A stretch of DNA of 64,000 bases from UBA1181 sp045639525. GTDB taxonomy: Bacteria; Bacteroidota; Bacteroidia; Bacteroidales; Paludibacteraceae. The position numbers were made by a program, and so were the translations under genes. The stretch lies in the NCBI GenBank assembly GCA_045639525.1, contig JAZUDI010000047.1:1-64000 (forward strand), given 5' to 3'. Below the pieces are notes generated by a model, which was not told the origin of the DNA, did no database searches, and worked only from the letters and a program-made list of their open reading frames with translations. Of this stretch, positions 43,307 through 51,224 are shown piece after piece (positions within the stretch are counted from its first letter, which is position 1; each line of letters starts with the position of its first letter).

Positions 43307-43798
43307 ATGAAGACGAATTTTTCAAGGAAAAGCATGCTCTCTTCATTGGCTCTTCTAGCATCCGTCACGACGGCCTCCGCCGAAGTGCTGATTGTGGAAC
43401 AGGCCCTGCAGGGTGCAGTAGCGACGGAAAAGAGTTCCTATGATCTGGGGGATAAACCCGTGATCGCCTTCCGGGATGGCAACTTGCTGGTGGAAAGCAT
43501 CAAGGCAAGCGCGCAATTCCCCTTGGCAACCGTTGTGAAGTATTACTTCGCGGAATCCAGCCCAACCCAAGTCAATGACGAAACAGAGGTGATGCCATTC
43601 ATCTTTACGACCGAGGAGGGCATTCAAATGACCAATGCGCGACCAGAGATGCCAGTTGCCCTTTTCAGCGTAAACGGACAACTCATCAAGGAGTACAGAA
43701 CATCAGCGGAGGGATCTTTGGAGATCAACCTTTCTAGCCAGCCGCAAGGCGTTTATCTAATCAAATTAAGTAACACCACCATTAAAGTAATTAAGTAA
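43307..43798 (+). CDS. Small secreted protein with T9SS type A sorting domain
   Basis: A signal peptide (ALLASVTTASA, residues 14-24) is followed by about 65 residues with no known domain and then a C-terminal sorting domain: ALFSVNGQLIKEY (about 123-135) and SSQPQGVYLIKLSNTTIKVIK-like end. The T9SS would carry it across the outer membrane and attach it to the surface. Its stop overlaps the start of the hydrolase gene (TAATG), so the two are translated together and may act as partners. No other function is visible. Confidence 0.75.
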   Translation: MKTNFSRKSMLSSLALLASVTTASAEVLIVEQALQGAVATEKSSYDLGDKPVIAFRDGNLLVESIKASAQFPLATVVKYYFAESSPTQVNDETEVMPFIFTTEEGIQMTNARPEMPVALFSVNGQLIKEYRTSAEGSLEINLSSQPQGVYLIKLSNTTIKVIK

Positions 43799-44799
43799 TG
43801 AAAAAGATATTTTTATTTGCAGCTACCGCACTGTTCTCTATGGGAATATGCGCACAATCCAACTATAAAATGCGTATCCTAAAAACCGATGGAAGCGAGG
43901 TTTTTTACAAAACATCCGAGGTTGAAAAGGTAGATTTCGTTGAGGACGACAACCAACAAGGGGGAGGACAACAACAAGAGGAACAAACCCTCAAGGTGTT
44001 CCTATCCGGCGATAATCCGAACTACGACGGACAATGTCAAGTGACCACCATGAAGAATGTCGGTCCGAACGGCGCATGCTGGTTGAACTACCCTTCGCAA
44101 ATGTCCAACGATCCTAACGTGAAGCACGGTGTCATCATCTGGGGTCCTGGTGGCGGTGAAAAGCCAGGAAATTACCCTAATATGATCAAGCGTTTGGTTT
44201 CCCACGGTTTCGTGGTGTTGGAGTTGAAGGAGTCTCCAGGAGACGGTAATTCAGCCATCGCGGCCATCAATTGGTTGGAGGAGAAGAACAACGCTGCCGA
44301 CGGACCAATGTCAGGAAAGTTGATCATGGATAGAATCGGCTGCGCGGGCCACTCCATGGGAGGACTAGAGTCTGAGCAAGCGTGGTTGAAAGACAAGCGT
44401 GTATATACCGCATGTTTGAACAACAGTGGTGACTTGGGCCACACCGCCATGTCACAAATGAGAGAGGGAAAATCCATCGCCATCGTCTATGGAGAGGCTG
44501 GAATGGAGCGTCCTAACGCAGAGGCTGACTACAACAACAATGGCGTATCATGTCCTGCCTGTTTGGTGATGTTGACCGGTGGTCCGAACACTGGAGAGGG
44601 TGGTTACGGCCACGGTTCCGGTCCTTGGACGGGTATGGCTGCCACTTGCGCATGGATGCGTTGGCACATCGGCCGCGAGGCACAAAGAAAGGATGCCTTC
44701 ACGACACCAAGCGGTGAGTTCGTTAGCGGAAACATCGTAGGCGCGCAAGGTAAGTGGAGCGGAAAGTGGAAGAACTGGGAGAACTGGGTAGAGAAATAA
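43798..44799 (+). CDS. Secreted cutinase/PETase-like alpha/beta hydrolase
   Basis: Signal peptide (AATALFSMGICAQ), then a short beta-rich domain typical of Bacteroidetes exports (residues 21-50, MRILKTDGSEVFY), a Gln/Gly-rich linker (51-62) and a hydrolase domain. The pattern HGVIIWGPGGGEKP, RLVSHGFVVLELK, AINWLEEK, GCAGHSMGG (nucleophile elbow, about 181-189) and GGYGHGSGPW (His) follows dienelactone hydrolases and PET-hydrolase-type cutinases. The acid is probably among the Asp/Glu residues of GEAGMERPNAEAD. It should cleave esters outside the cell; the true substrate is unknown. It is coupled to the T9SS-tail protein. Confidence 0.75.
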   Translation: MKKIFLFAATALFSMGICAQSNYKMRILKTDGSEVFYKTSEVEKVDFVEDDNQQGGGQQQEEQTLKVFLSGDNPNYDGQCQVTTMKNVGPNGACWLNYPSQMSNDPNVKHGVIIWGPGGGEKPGNYPNMIKRLVSHGFVVLELKESPGDGNSAIAAINWLEEKNNAADGPMSGKLIMDRIGCAGHSMGGLESEQAWLKDKRVYTACLNNSGDLGHTAMSQMREGKSIAIVYGEAGMERPNAEADYNNNGVSCPACLVMLTGGPNTGEGGYGHGSGPWTGMAATCAWMRWHIGREAQRKDAFTTPSGEFVSGNIVGAQGKWSGKWKNWENWVEK

Positions 44800-44826
44800 T
44801 TCACTTCCCTTCAATAGCAACGCTAA

Positions 44827-44867
44827 AAATGGAGGCGTACCACTATGGCACGTCTCCATTTCTTTTT
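44827..44867 (+). terminator. Terminator after the hydrolase
   Basis: AAATGGAG and CTCCATTT, with additional inner pairs CGT/ACG and CC/GG, followed by CTTTTTC. Confidence 0.75.
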
Positions 44868-44899
44868 CTATTTTTGCAAAAAATAGTTCTATGATCCTT

Positions 44900-45346
44900 A
44901 TGAAAAAAATATTATTCGTCTTTGTCGTCTCTCTGCTAACCCTCAGTTGCGTTAAGAATAATTTGGACGACGTCGATATCAGTGGAGAGGTTTACACAGA
45001 AGATTTCCTCATCATCAACAATAGCCAACACGATGTGAAAATGCATCTCACACCCCTCGAAGGGAATCCTGTGGAGATAGATTTGGCGCAAGACGACACC
45101 GTCACCTTCCGTTCCTACGGCAGAGGAGAGGTTTTGGCGGCTCCGTTCATCGGGAAACTTTACATCGCTTATGACGGTGAGGAGTGGGTACCGCTCCACG
45201 CTTACACAGACTGGCGGAAAGACATCACCAACCCTTTGGCCTACGACAGAAAGTTTATTCAAAACAACTACTTCCAATCCACCTACTCGCTCGAAGAGGC
45301 AGATTACAATTACTGGCTTAAAATCAAGGAGGAGGCAGAGCAATAG
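44900..45346 (+). CDS. Lipoprotein A of a paralogous pair
   Basis: I choose ATG 44900 (MKKILFVFVV) over 44891. The lipobox LTLSC ends at residue 17. The mature protein of about 130 residues contains EDFLIINNSQHDVKMHL and FIGKLYIAYDGEEW and ends in a charged helix. The protein at 45733-46185 shares the same plan. Function unknown; probably an outer-membrane or periplasmic lipoprotein. A -7-like TATTTTTG (44869-44876) lies close upstream. Confidence 0.7.
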   Translation: MKKILFVFVVSLLTLSCVKNNLDDVDISGEVYTEDFLIINNSQHDVKMHLTPLEGNPVEIDLAQDDTVTFRSYGRGEVLAAPFIGKLYIAYDGEEWVPLHAYTDWRKDITNPLAYDRKFIQNNYFQSTYSLEEADYNYWLKIKEEAEQ

Positions 45347-45347
45347 T

Positions 45348-45366
45348 AGGCGAATTGAATTCGCCT
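45348..45366. repeat. Palindrome after lipoprotein A
   Basis: AGGCGAATTGAATTCGCCT is a perfect 19-bp dyad starting one base after the stop codon. A longer version follows lipoprotein B at 46175. Confidence 0.8.
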
Positions 45367-45511
45367 TATCCGAGTTTGTACATATAATTCTCCCTTCTTG
45401 AAATTCTAGATAAGGATGAAACTATCAGCCATGCGACATTGATAGTTTGAAAAAATATTCAAAATACATTTACACATATCAATTAATAGAAATATAAAGT
45501 ATAGCCCACTT

Positions 45512-45727
45512 ATGATTGATATGCTTGATGAGGTTAACCAAGCCACAAGAAGCAAACCCCTTAACGATCAAATACAAGGCTATAGATTATATCTGTTCGA
45601 ACGTTCTATGAACGAGATATTTTCCGTTTCTGACTTTCAGAATTTAGTTATATCTCTTTCTCCTTCCAATGTTTCAAAACAATCAATCAACGACTACTTT
45701 GAACAATTTAATAGTTTCTACAAATAA
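45512..45727 (+). CDS. Small hypothetical protein
   Basis: A 71-residue helical protein (MIDMLDEVNQATRSK) with no motif I recognise; five bases separate it from the lipoprotein gene that follows, so the two may be one unit. It is AT-rich like lipoprotein B. Confidence 0.4.
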   Translation: MIDMLDEVNQATRSKPLNDQIQGYRLYLFERSMNEIFSVSDFQNLVISLSPSNVSKQSINDYFEQFNSFYK

Positions 45728-45732
45728 ATCCA

Positions 45733-46185
45733 ATGAAAAAGTTAAAATCAAAGCCATTCATCTGGCTATTATTTACAAGTCTCGCTCTTTTCAGCTGTAA
45801 GAAACACACTGAGATTGATTTTTTAGATGATTCAGAAGAGAGACCAACCACTGATTTTGTCATCAGAAATGACATTAACCATTCCATCACCATTCAAAGC
45901 AAACATTGGGAAAACGAAGAGGGAACATACTTTAAAATACCATATCAAGACAGCATCATCAGGGAATCCTTCATTGAACCATTTAGCGGGATGGTTTATG
46001 TAATCATAGATGACACAATAAAGTTCGACTGTAATATTTCGGATGATCAATACAACATATCAATACGTTCCTCATACGATACGATTGAGACAAAAGATCA
46101 TTACCTAAAATTACGGTACGTAATCAATGAGAACTTCTACGAGTACGCCAAAGCGCATCCCTTCACAGAGGTAGGGGCGAATTGA
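45733..46185 (+). CDS. Lipoprotein B of a paralogous pair
   Basis: A signal peptide with lipobox LFSC (about residues 19-22) leads a 128-residue mature protein. TDFVIRNDINHSITIQS and FSGMVYVIIDD correspond to motifs of lipoprotein A, so the genes are duplicates that have diverged. Its stop codon lies inside the downstream palindrome. Function unknown. Confidence 0.65.
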   Translation: MKKLKSKPFIWLLFTSLALFSCKKHTEIDFLDDSEERPTTDFVIRNDINHSITIQSKHWENEEGTYFKIPYQDSIIRESFIEPFSGMVYVIIDDTIKFDCNISDDQYNISIRSSYDTIETKDHYLKLRYVINENFYEYAKAHPFTEVGAN

Positions 46186-46208
46186 ATTCGCCCTATTGAA
46201 TTCGCCCT
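46175..46208. repeat. Palindrome and half copy after lipoprotein B
   Basis: GGGCGAATTGAATTCGCCC (46175-46193) is a perfect dyad followed by a direct half copy ATTGAATTCGCCCT (46195-46208). It contains the stop codon of lipoprotein B. Confidence 0.8.
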
Positions 46209-46331
46209 TAGATATAATCCATCCATCTTTAACGGTTTTTTACAACTGCACGAAACTATTCGGTACAAAATCACGCAAATTTTATAATTTCGCGTATATT
46301 AGATTCGTAAAAAATTAATTACAAAATAGAG

Positions 46332-47285
46332 ATGAGAAAATTATTGATGGCCCAAGATTTGGGTGATTTGAACAAGGCCGTACAAGAGGCATTGGAGGTC
46401 AAGAAAAACAGATATGCCTACAAACACTTAGGTGAGAACAAAACGCTTCTCTGCGTTTTCTTTAACAACAGCCTCCGTACCCGCCTCAGCACACAAAAGG
46501 CTGGTATGAACTTGGGTATGAACACCATGGTATTGGACGTGAACCAAGGCGCTTGGAAATTGGAGACCGAGCGAGGCGTCGTCATGGACGGCGACAAGTC
46601 CGAGCACTTGTTAGAAGCCATCCCAGTCATGGCCTCTTTCTGCGACGTGATCGGTGTCCGTTCTTTCGCTAACTTCCAGAACAAAGAATTTGATTATCAA
46701 GAAACTATCTTGAATCAATTCATCAAATACTCAGGCAAGCCAGTATTCAGCATGGAGTCTGCCACCGCACACCCGCTTCAAGCCTTCGCGGACTTGATCA
46801 CCATCGAGGAGTACAAGAAGAAGGAGCGTCCAAAGGTAGTTTTGACCTGGGCTCCCCACCCACGTGCCCTTCCGCAGGCGGTTCCTAACTCATTCGCCGA
46901 CTTTATGAACGAAGCCAATGTGGACTTCGTCATCACCCACCCTAAGGGATACGAGTTATGCGATAAATTCGTACGCGGCGCCAAGGTGGAGTACGACCAA
47001 GACAAGGCATTGGAGGGAGCCGACTTCGTTTACGCGAAGAACTGGTCAGCCTACCAAGACCCTAACTACGGTCAGATTTTGAGCAAAGACATGTCATGGA
47101 CCGTAAGCACAGAGAAGATGGCGCTCACCAACAACGCCTACTTCATGCACTGCTTGCCAGTACGCCGCAACATGATTGTAACAGATGATGTGATCGAGAG
47201 TCCTCAATCTTTGGTCATCCCAGAGGCTGCCAACCGTGAGATTTCAGCAGAGACCGTCATCAAACGTATTTTGGAAAAACTTTAA
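46332..47285 (+). CDS. argF': N-succinylornithine carbamoyltransferase (ArgF')
   Basis: A 317-residue transcarbamylase. SLRTR (47-51) binds carbamoyl phosphate, HPLQAFAD (about 142-149) and HCLPVRRN (about 269-276) are family motifs, and DGDKSEHLLEAI (86-97) is the loop that in the Bacteroides fragilis enzyme chooses N-succinyl- over N-acetylornithine. There the key residue is Pro90, as I recall; here residue 90 is Ser. The enzyme carbamoylates an acylated ornithine in arginine synthesis. It is followed by a Bax-inhibitor gene 13 bp later. Confidence 0.9.
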   Translation: MRKLLMAQDLGDLNKAVQEALEVKKNRYAYKHLGENKTLLCVFFNNSLRTRLSTQKAGMNLGMNTMVLDVNQGAWKLETERGVVMDGDKSEHLLEAIPVMASFCDVIGVRSFANFQNKEFDYQETILNQFIKYSGKPVFSMESATAHPLQAFADLITIEEYKKKERPKVVLTWAPHPRALPQAVPNSFADFMNEANVDFVITHPKGYELCDKFVRGAKVEYDQDKALEGADFVYAKNWSAYQDPNYGQILSKDMSWTVSTEKMALTNNAYFMHCLPVRRNMIVTDDVIESPQSLVIPEAANREISAETVIKRILEKL

Positions 47286-47298
47286 AACTATTTAGAAT

Positions 47299-48009
47299 AT
47301 GGGAAATTTTATTGAAACTTCGCAAGAACAATTCGATGTGGCATCGGCACAACGTACCCTCTTTAAGAACGTGTACGCATGGATGGCTTTGGCATTGGTA
47401 GTTACCGGACTTACCGCTTACTACGTAGCCAACTCACCAACGATTTTGGGTATGATTTTCGGCTCTGGTGCTGCCTTGATCGGCCTTTGCATCGCACAAT
47501 TCGCACTGGTAATTGGATTATCAGCAGCCATCAACAAGATTTCATTCACAGCGGCGGGCATCATGTTTGTGGTCTATTCCATCTTGACAGGCATTACACT
47601 TAGCTCCATTTTGCTGGTTTACACCCAAGAATCCGTGGCACTCACCTTCTTCGTCACAGCGGGAACCTTCGGCGCCATGGCATTGTACGGAACTGTCACC
47701 AACAAGGACCTTTCCGGCATGGGATCGATCCTATTCATGGCTCTGATAGGTCTGATCATCGCCTCTGTGGCCAATTGGTTCTTCCACAGCAGCGGTTTGG
47801 CTATGATTATCAGCTACGCCGGTGTACTCATCTTCGTTGGACTTACCGCCTACGATGCGCAAAAAATCAAAAACATGCTCTCGGTTTATGGCTCAGAGGT
47901 GAACGAAGCCTCGATGAAAATCGCTTTGATGGGTTCTTTGGAACTATACTTAGACTTCATCAACCTCTTCCTCCATTTGATCAGAATCTTGGGTTCAAGA
48001 AGAAATTAA
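47299..48009 (+). CDS. Bax inhibitor-1/YccA (TMBIM) family membrane protein
   Basis: Seven predicted helices over 236 residues. Family hallmarks are FKNVYAWMALALVVTGLTAY (24-43), TGITLSSILLVYT (about 95-107) and YDAQKIKNML (about 189-198), the latter containing the conserved Asp of the pH-sensing di-aspartyl pair. Members leak calcium or protons across membranes and modulate proteolysis in bacteria. It is probably co-transcribed with argF' and ends in a strong terminator. Confidence 0.9.
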   Translation: MGNFIETSQEQFDVASAQRTLFKNVYAWMALALVVTGLTAYYVANSPTILGMIFGSGAALIGLCIAQFALVIGLSAAINKISFTAAGIMFVVYSILTGITLSSILLVYTQESVALTFFVTAGTFGAMALYGTVTNKDLSGMGSILFMALIGLIIASVANWFFHSSGLAMIISYAGVLIFVGLTAYDAQKIKNMLSVYGSEVNEASMKIALMGSLELYLDFINLFLHLIRILGSRRN

Positions 48010-48034
48010 TCAGAAGAGACAAACAGAAAACGGG

Positions 48035-48067
48035 AAGGCGGGCTGACACGAGCAGCTCGCCTTTTTT
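48035..48067 (+). terminator. Terminator after the Bax-inhibitor gene
   Basis: AAGGCG-G-GCTG and CAGC-T-CGCCTT form a 10-bp stem with one mismatch and a T6 tail. Confidence 0.8.
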
Positions 48068-48080
48068 ATGCCAAGTGAAA

Positions 48081-49118
48081 TCAATCCTCAATGGCGGACA
48101 AGAGCTGATCCACACTTTTTTCCCAAGAATATTTCTCGATGAAATCGGTAAAATCGATATCCTTCTGTACAGAGTCCGCAGCATCAAAGATACGGGCCAA
48201 AGCCTCCGCATCATCCACCTTCACATATTGGGGCAACTCCCCATAGACCTCACGGAAAACTGGGATATCTGACAACACGACATTTTCACAACCGCAGGCG
48301 ATCGCCTCCATCGGCGGCATGCCAAAGCCCTCGTATAAGGAGGTATAAACAAAGAGGGAGCATCCAGCATAGTAACGGCGGAGTTCATCGTCGGAGACAC
48401 GCCCTAGAAAGCGGATTTGACTACTCTCAGGCAACTTCACCTCACCAAAAACAGTATGTTTCTCTCCAATCACATACAAAGGGTATTTTTGTTTCGATTT
48501 TAGATAGGCATCAAACACCAGCGAGAGATTCTTGCGAGGATCCAACGAGGAGACCGTCAAAAAATATTTCTCGGTGGAATCGGAAGATTCATTCACCTGC
48601 TTAAACTGTTCTGAAGGCGCATTGTAGATCACGCGAACCTTATCAAGCGACACGCCCAAACGGGAGGCGATCTCCTCCTTCGAGAAGTGGCTTACCGTCA
48701 AAATCCGCTTCGCATGCTTCACCATAATCGGCGTCATCAGACGGTAAAAGAGGCGGTATCCCATGGAAAACCATGCGGGGTTCGCCAAATATGACATGTC
48801 GTGGATCGCGCAGATCTGTCTTTTCATAAAGACGGGGCCAAGCCCCTTCAAGCTCACCAACAGAGACTTCTTCCCCCGCATAAAGAGAGGCAAGGAGATT
48901 TGTTCCCAAAAGTGAGACCGCAACTTCCCGATCTTTCGAACAGGAAGCGACTCGATGTCATACGCCTCATCCAAAGGGATATTCGGCGCCAAAATTTGGA
49001 AAGGATAGCCTCGCCTGGCCAATTGCAGACACAGCTCATAGGCGAAACGGTTGGTTCCTGTCATCGGTTGGGTAAGGAACCTTCCATTGATATAGACCTT
49101 GGGTTCACTCAACTCCAT
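48081..49118 (-). CDS. GT4-type glycosyltransferase
   Basis: A 345-residue GT-B enzyme. The C-terminal donor domain carries SSLDPRKNLSLVFDAY (about 194-209), FVYTSLYEGFGMPPMEAIACG (split here by the E-x7-E motif EGFGMPPME, about 270-280) and NVVLSDIPVFREV. It uses a nucleotide sugar to extend a lipid-linked glycan in the cytoplasm. It is the last gene of the polysaccharide locus and its start overlaps the GT2 gene by 14 bp. Confidence 0.85.
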   Translation of the reverse strand: MELSEPKVYINGRFLTQPMTGTNRFAYELCLQLARRGYPFQILAPNIPLDEAYDIESLPVRKIGKLRSHFWEQISLPLFMRGKKSLLVSLKGLGPVFMKRQICAIHDMSYLANPAWFSMGYRLFYRLMTPIMVKHAKRILTVSHFSKEEIASRLGVSLDKVRVIYNAPSEQFKQVNESSDSTEKYFLTVSSLDPRKNLSLVFDAYLKSKQKYPLYVIGEKHTVFGEVKLPESSQIRFLGRVSDDELRRYYAGCSLFVYTSLYEGFGMPPMEAIACGCENVVLSDIPVFREVYGELPQYVKVDDAEALARIFDAADSVQKDIDFTDFIEKYSWEKSVDQLLSAIED

Positions 49119-49998
49119 GACAGTATAAATGCAATCGGAATTTATATTTATCCCGCAACTCCTTGATACCCATCAAATCCATGATGCCCGAAGCCACATA
49201 GAGCGATATCATGTTCATCGCATTGGTCATCTTACAGTAGAGGAGAGAATAATGTTTCCTGAAATAGGTCTTTCTGCCGATGAATACGCGTTTTTCACGC
49301 TCTTCGGAGAACTCGAAGCTCTTCCCCTCCAAATGAACGATACGAGCCTCCGGAACGGAGTGGACCTCGTATCCCGCTTCCGTCACGCGACACTGGAGAT
49401 CACTCTCCTCATAATAGAGGAAGAAGTCAGGCGAAAACCCGCCCATCTCCTCAAAAACAGCCCTTTTCATCATCAAATCGGCACCACACACATAGGCAAC
49501 TCGGCGAGGTTCTTCGCTTGTGTTGAAATCGGAATTATCCCCAAACCACTTCAACAACCGCTTCCCCATAACGAAGTCCAGCTCCTGCAAAAAAGAGGGG
49601 AAGTGGGTATGATACGAGTGGGTCGGCTGCATCGTTTCCGTATAGAGGTTGCCACCACAGGCCGCTACCTGGGGATGTTGGTCCAAATAGTGCGACAAAA
49701 TCTTGGCCGCATCATTCACCAAATAGGTATCTGGGTTAAGGAAAAATAGATTCCTTCCCTTGGCAAACTGGGCGCCGTAATTATTCGCCCTTCCAAAACC
49801 AACGTTTTCACCGATCTTCTCCAGCCGGACGCCGTTCGTGGAGCAGAAAGCGGATAGCTCATCCAGGGACTGGGTCGAACCACTATCCACCACAATGATC
49901 TCCATCTGGAGCGCTGTACTCTGCACCAAAAGCGACGAGAGCGCCTGAACGGTCAGTTCCGCGGTGTTGTGGTTGACGATAACGACAGAGAGATCCAT
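49105..49998 (-). CDS. GT2 glycosyltransferase (rhamnosyltransferase-like)
   Basis: A 297-residue GT-A enzyme. SVVIVNHNTAELTVQAL (4-20), VVDSGSTQSLDEL, GFGRANNYGA (about 68-77), FLNPDTYL (about 86-93, DxD-type) and the galactosyltransferase-like FLYYEESDLQCR (about 194-205) are visible. Similar enzymes add rhamnose or related sugars to O-antigen. It stands directly upstream of the GT4 gene. Confidence 0.85.
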   Translation of the reverse strand: MDLSVVIVNHNTAELTVQALSSLLVQSTALQMEIIVVDSGSTQSLDELSAFCSTNGVRLEKIGENVGFGRANNYGAQFAKGRNLFFLNPDTYLVNDAAKILSHYLDQHPQVAACGGNLYTETMQPTHSYHTHFPSFLQELDFVMGKRLLKWFGDNSDFNTSEEPRRVAYVCGADLMMKRAVFEEMGGFSPDFFLYYEESDLQCRVTEAGYEVHSVPEARIVHLEGKSFEFSEEREKRVFIGRKTYFRKHYSLLYCKMTNAMNMISLYVASGIMDLMGIKELRDKYKFRLHLYCHGVE

Positions 49999-50001
49999 AT
50001 C

Positions 50002-51207
50002 CTACCAGAATTTGAAGAGTGCGACCACCTTCTCCTTACAAACCAACAGATTGTTTTTGGTGACATAGAACGGCACCAGGAGCAGGAGAATCAGTTTTAA
50101 GAATCCAGAGATATTGGTAAAGAACATATCAGCCACATATTGGGTGATAATAATATGCGAGAAAACAGCGTAAATCAAAATATTGAAATTACTGCCACAC
50201 TGCGCCTTCTTGAAAGTCCATCCATAAATAGCGCCCAAGATGACAGCGAAGAGAATCACACCGAAGACGCCAAAATCGACATAGAACGGATACATACCCG
50301 TGTAGGTATTGGTGATGACCGGATAGTTGATCCAAGGCAAAATCGTATCGACTGGCTCCAAATCGGAAATACCCAATTTGTACGGAATGGCATACAAAAA
50401 CCGAAATGTATTCTCTCCGAAATGGTGCGCGCTGCATGGCGCAAGCGTATCGAACGAACTCATATTACCCAAAAGATAGGTACCCAGGAAGGAGGCAGCT
50501 ACCGTGGAGAGGTGCGAGGAGTGACGTATCATTTGCAGCGCCACAAAAAGCACAACCATCGGAATGGCAGCCAATACAAAGTGCTTGAGGCGGATAATCC
50601 CTTTGAAGAATAGGATGCAACCCGAATACAAGAAAATGGAGAGAAAGACCATCTTCGACATCGTCACAACGCCAAACGCACCATAGATGCAAAGGGCAAG
50701 CGCCAGACGCCACCACCTTTTCCGTTCGTAGCAGAGCAACTCCAACATATAAGAGACCGGCCAAATCAGCGTCTGCCATCCGCCGTAAGTCTCCTTGAAT
50801 CCACTACCCTTTCCCAAAGCGGCCAAACGAAGATCTAACGCCCAGTTGCCCGAAGCGCCACCCACCAAAGCCGTATGCGCGAACTGAAAGAGAGAGGGAA
50901 GCGTCAAAAGGGAGAGGATCAGATAGAGGTTTCGGATCATCATGCTCGGATCGTTGTAGCGATCCTGGCGATAAATGGCCGACTGCGTCAAGAGAGAAGA
51001 GAGGGACAACCCCACTATCCAACACGACAAGATCGCAAAGAAACCAACGCTGAGAGGCGGCAAGTGGTGGTCCACCGCCAAAAACAGGAAGAGGGTGACC
51101 GTCCACAGCAATCCAGTGAGAACGGAGGGCGCAAAGGGATTGTTCTTCGAACAGGTCAACCCACCGAACACAAAGAATAACGATATGGCTATGGTCAAAT
51201 ATATCAT
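50002..51207 (-). CDS. wzy: Oligosaccharide repeat-unit polymerase (Wzy-like)
   Basis: A 401-residue protein of about ten membrane helices with a large loop near residues 265-310 (SFDTLAPCSAHHFGENTFRF), typical of O-antigen polymerases, which lack conserved sequence. It would polymerise undecaprenyl-linked repeat units in the periplasm. It is 3 bp from the GT2 gene and follows the ligase-like gene by 17 bp. The symbol is by role and position only. Confidence 0.7.
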   Translation of the reverse strand: MIYLTIAISLFFVFGGLTCSKNNPFAPSVLTGLLWTVTLFLFLAVDHHLPPLSVGFFAILSCWIVGLSLSSLLTQSAIYRQDRYNDPSMMIRNLYLILSLLTLPSLFQFAHTALVGGASGNWALDLRLAALGKGSGFKETYGGWQTLIWPVSYMLELLCYERKRWWRLALALCIYGAFGVVTMSKMVFLSIFLYSGCILFFKGIIRLKHFVLAAIPMVVLFVALQMIRHSSHLSTVAASFLGTYLLGNMSSFDTLAPCSAHHFGENTFRFLYAIPYKLGISDLEPVDTILPWINYPVITNTYTGMYPFYVDFGVFGVILFAVILGAIYGWTFKKAQCGSNFNILIYAVFSHIIITQYVADMFFTNISGFLKLILLLLVPFYVTKNNLLVCKEKVVALFKFW

Positions 51208-51224
51208 ACTGCAAATGTAATGAA

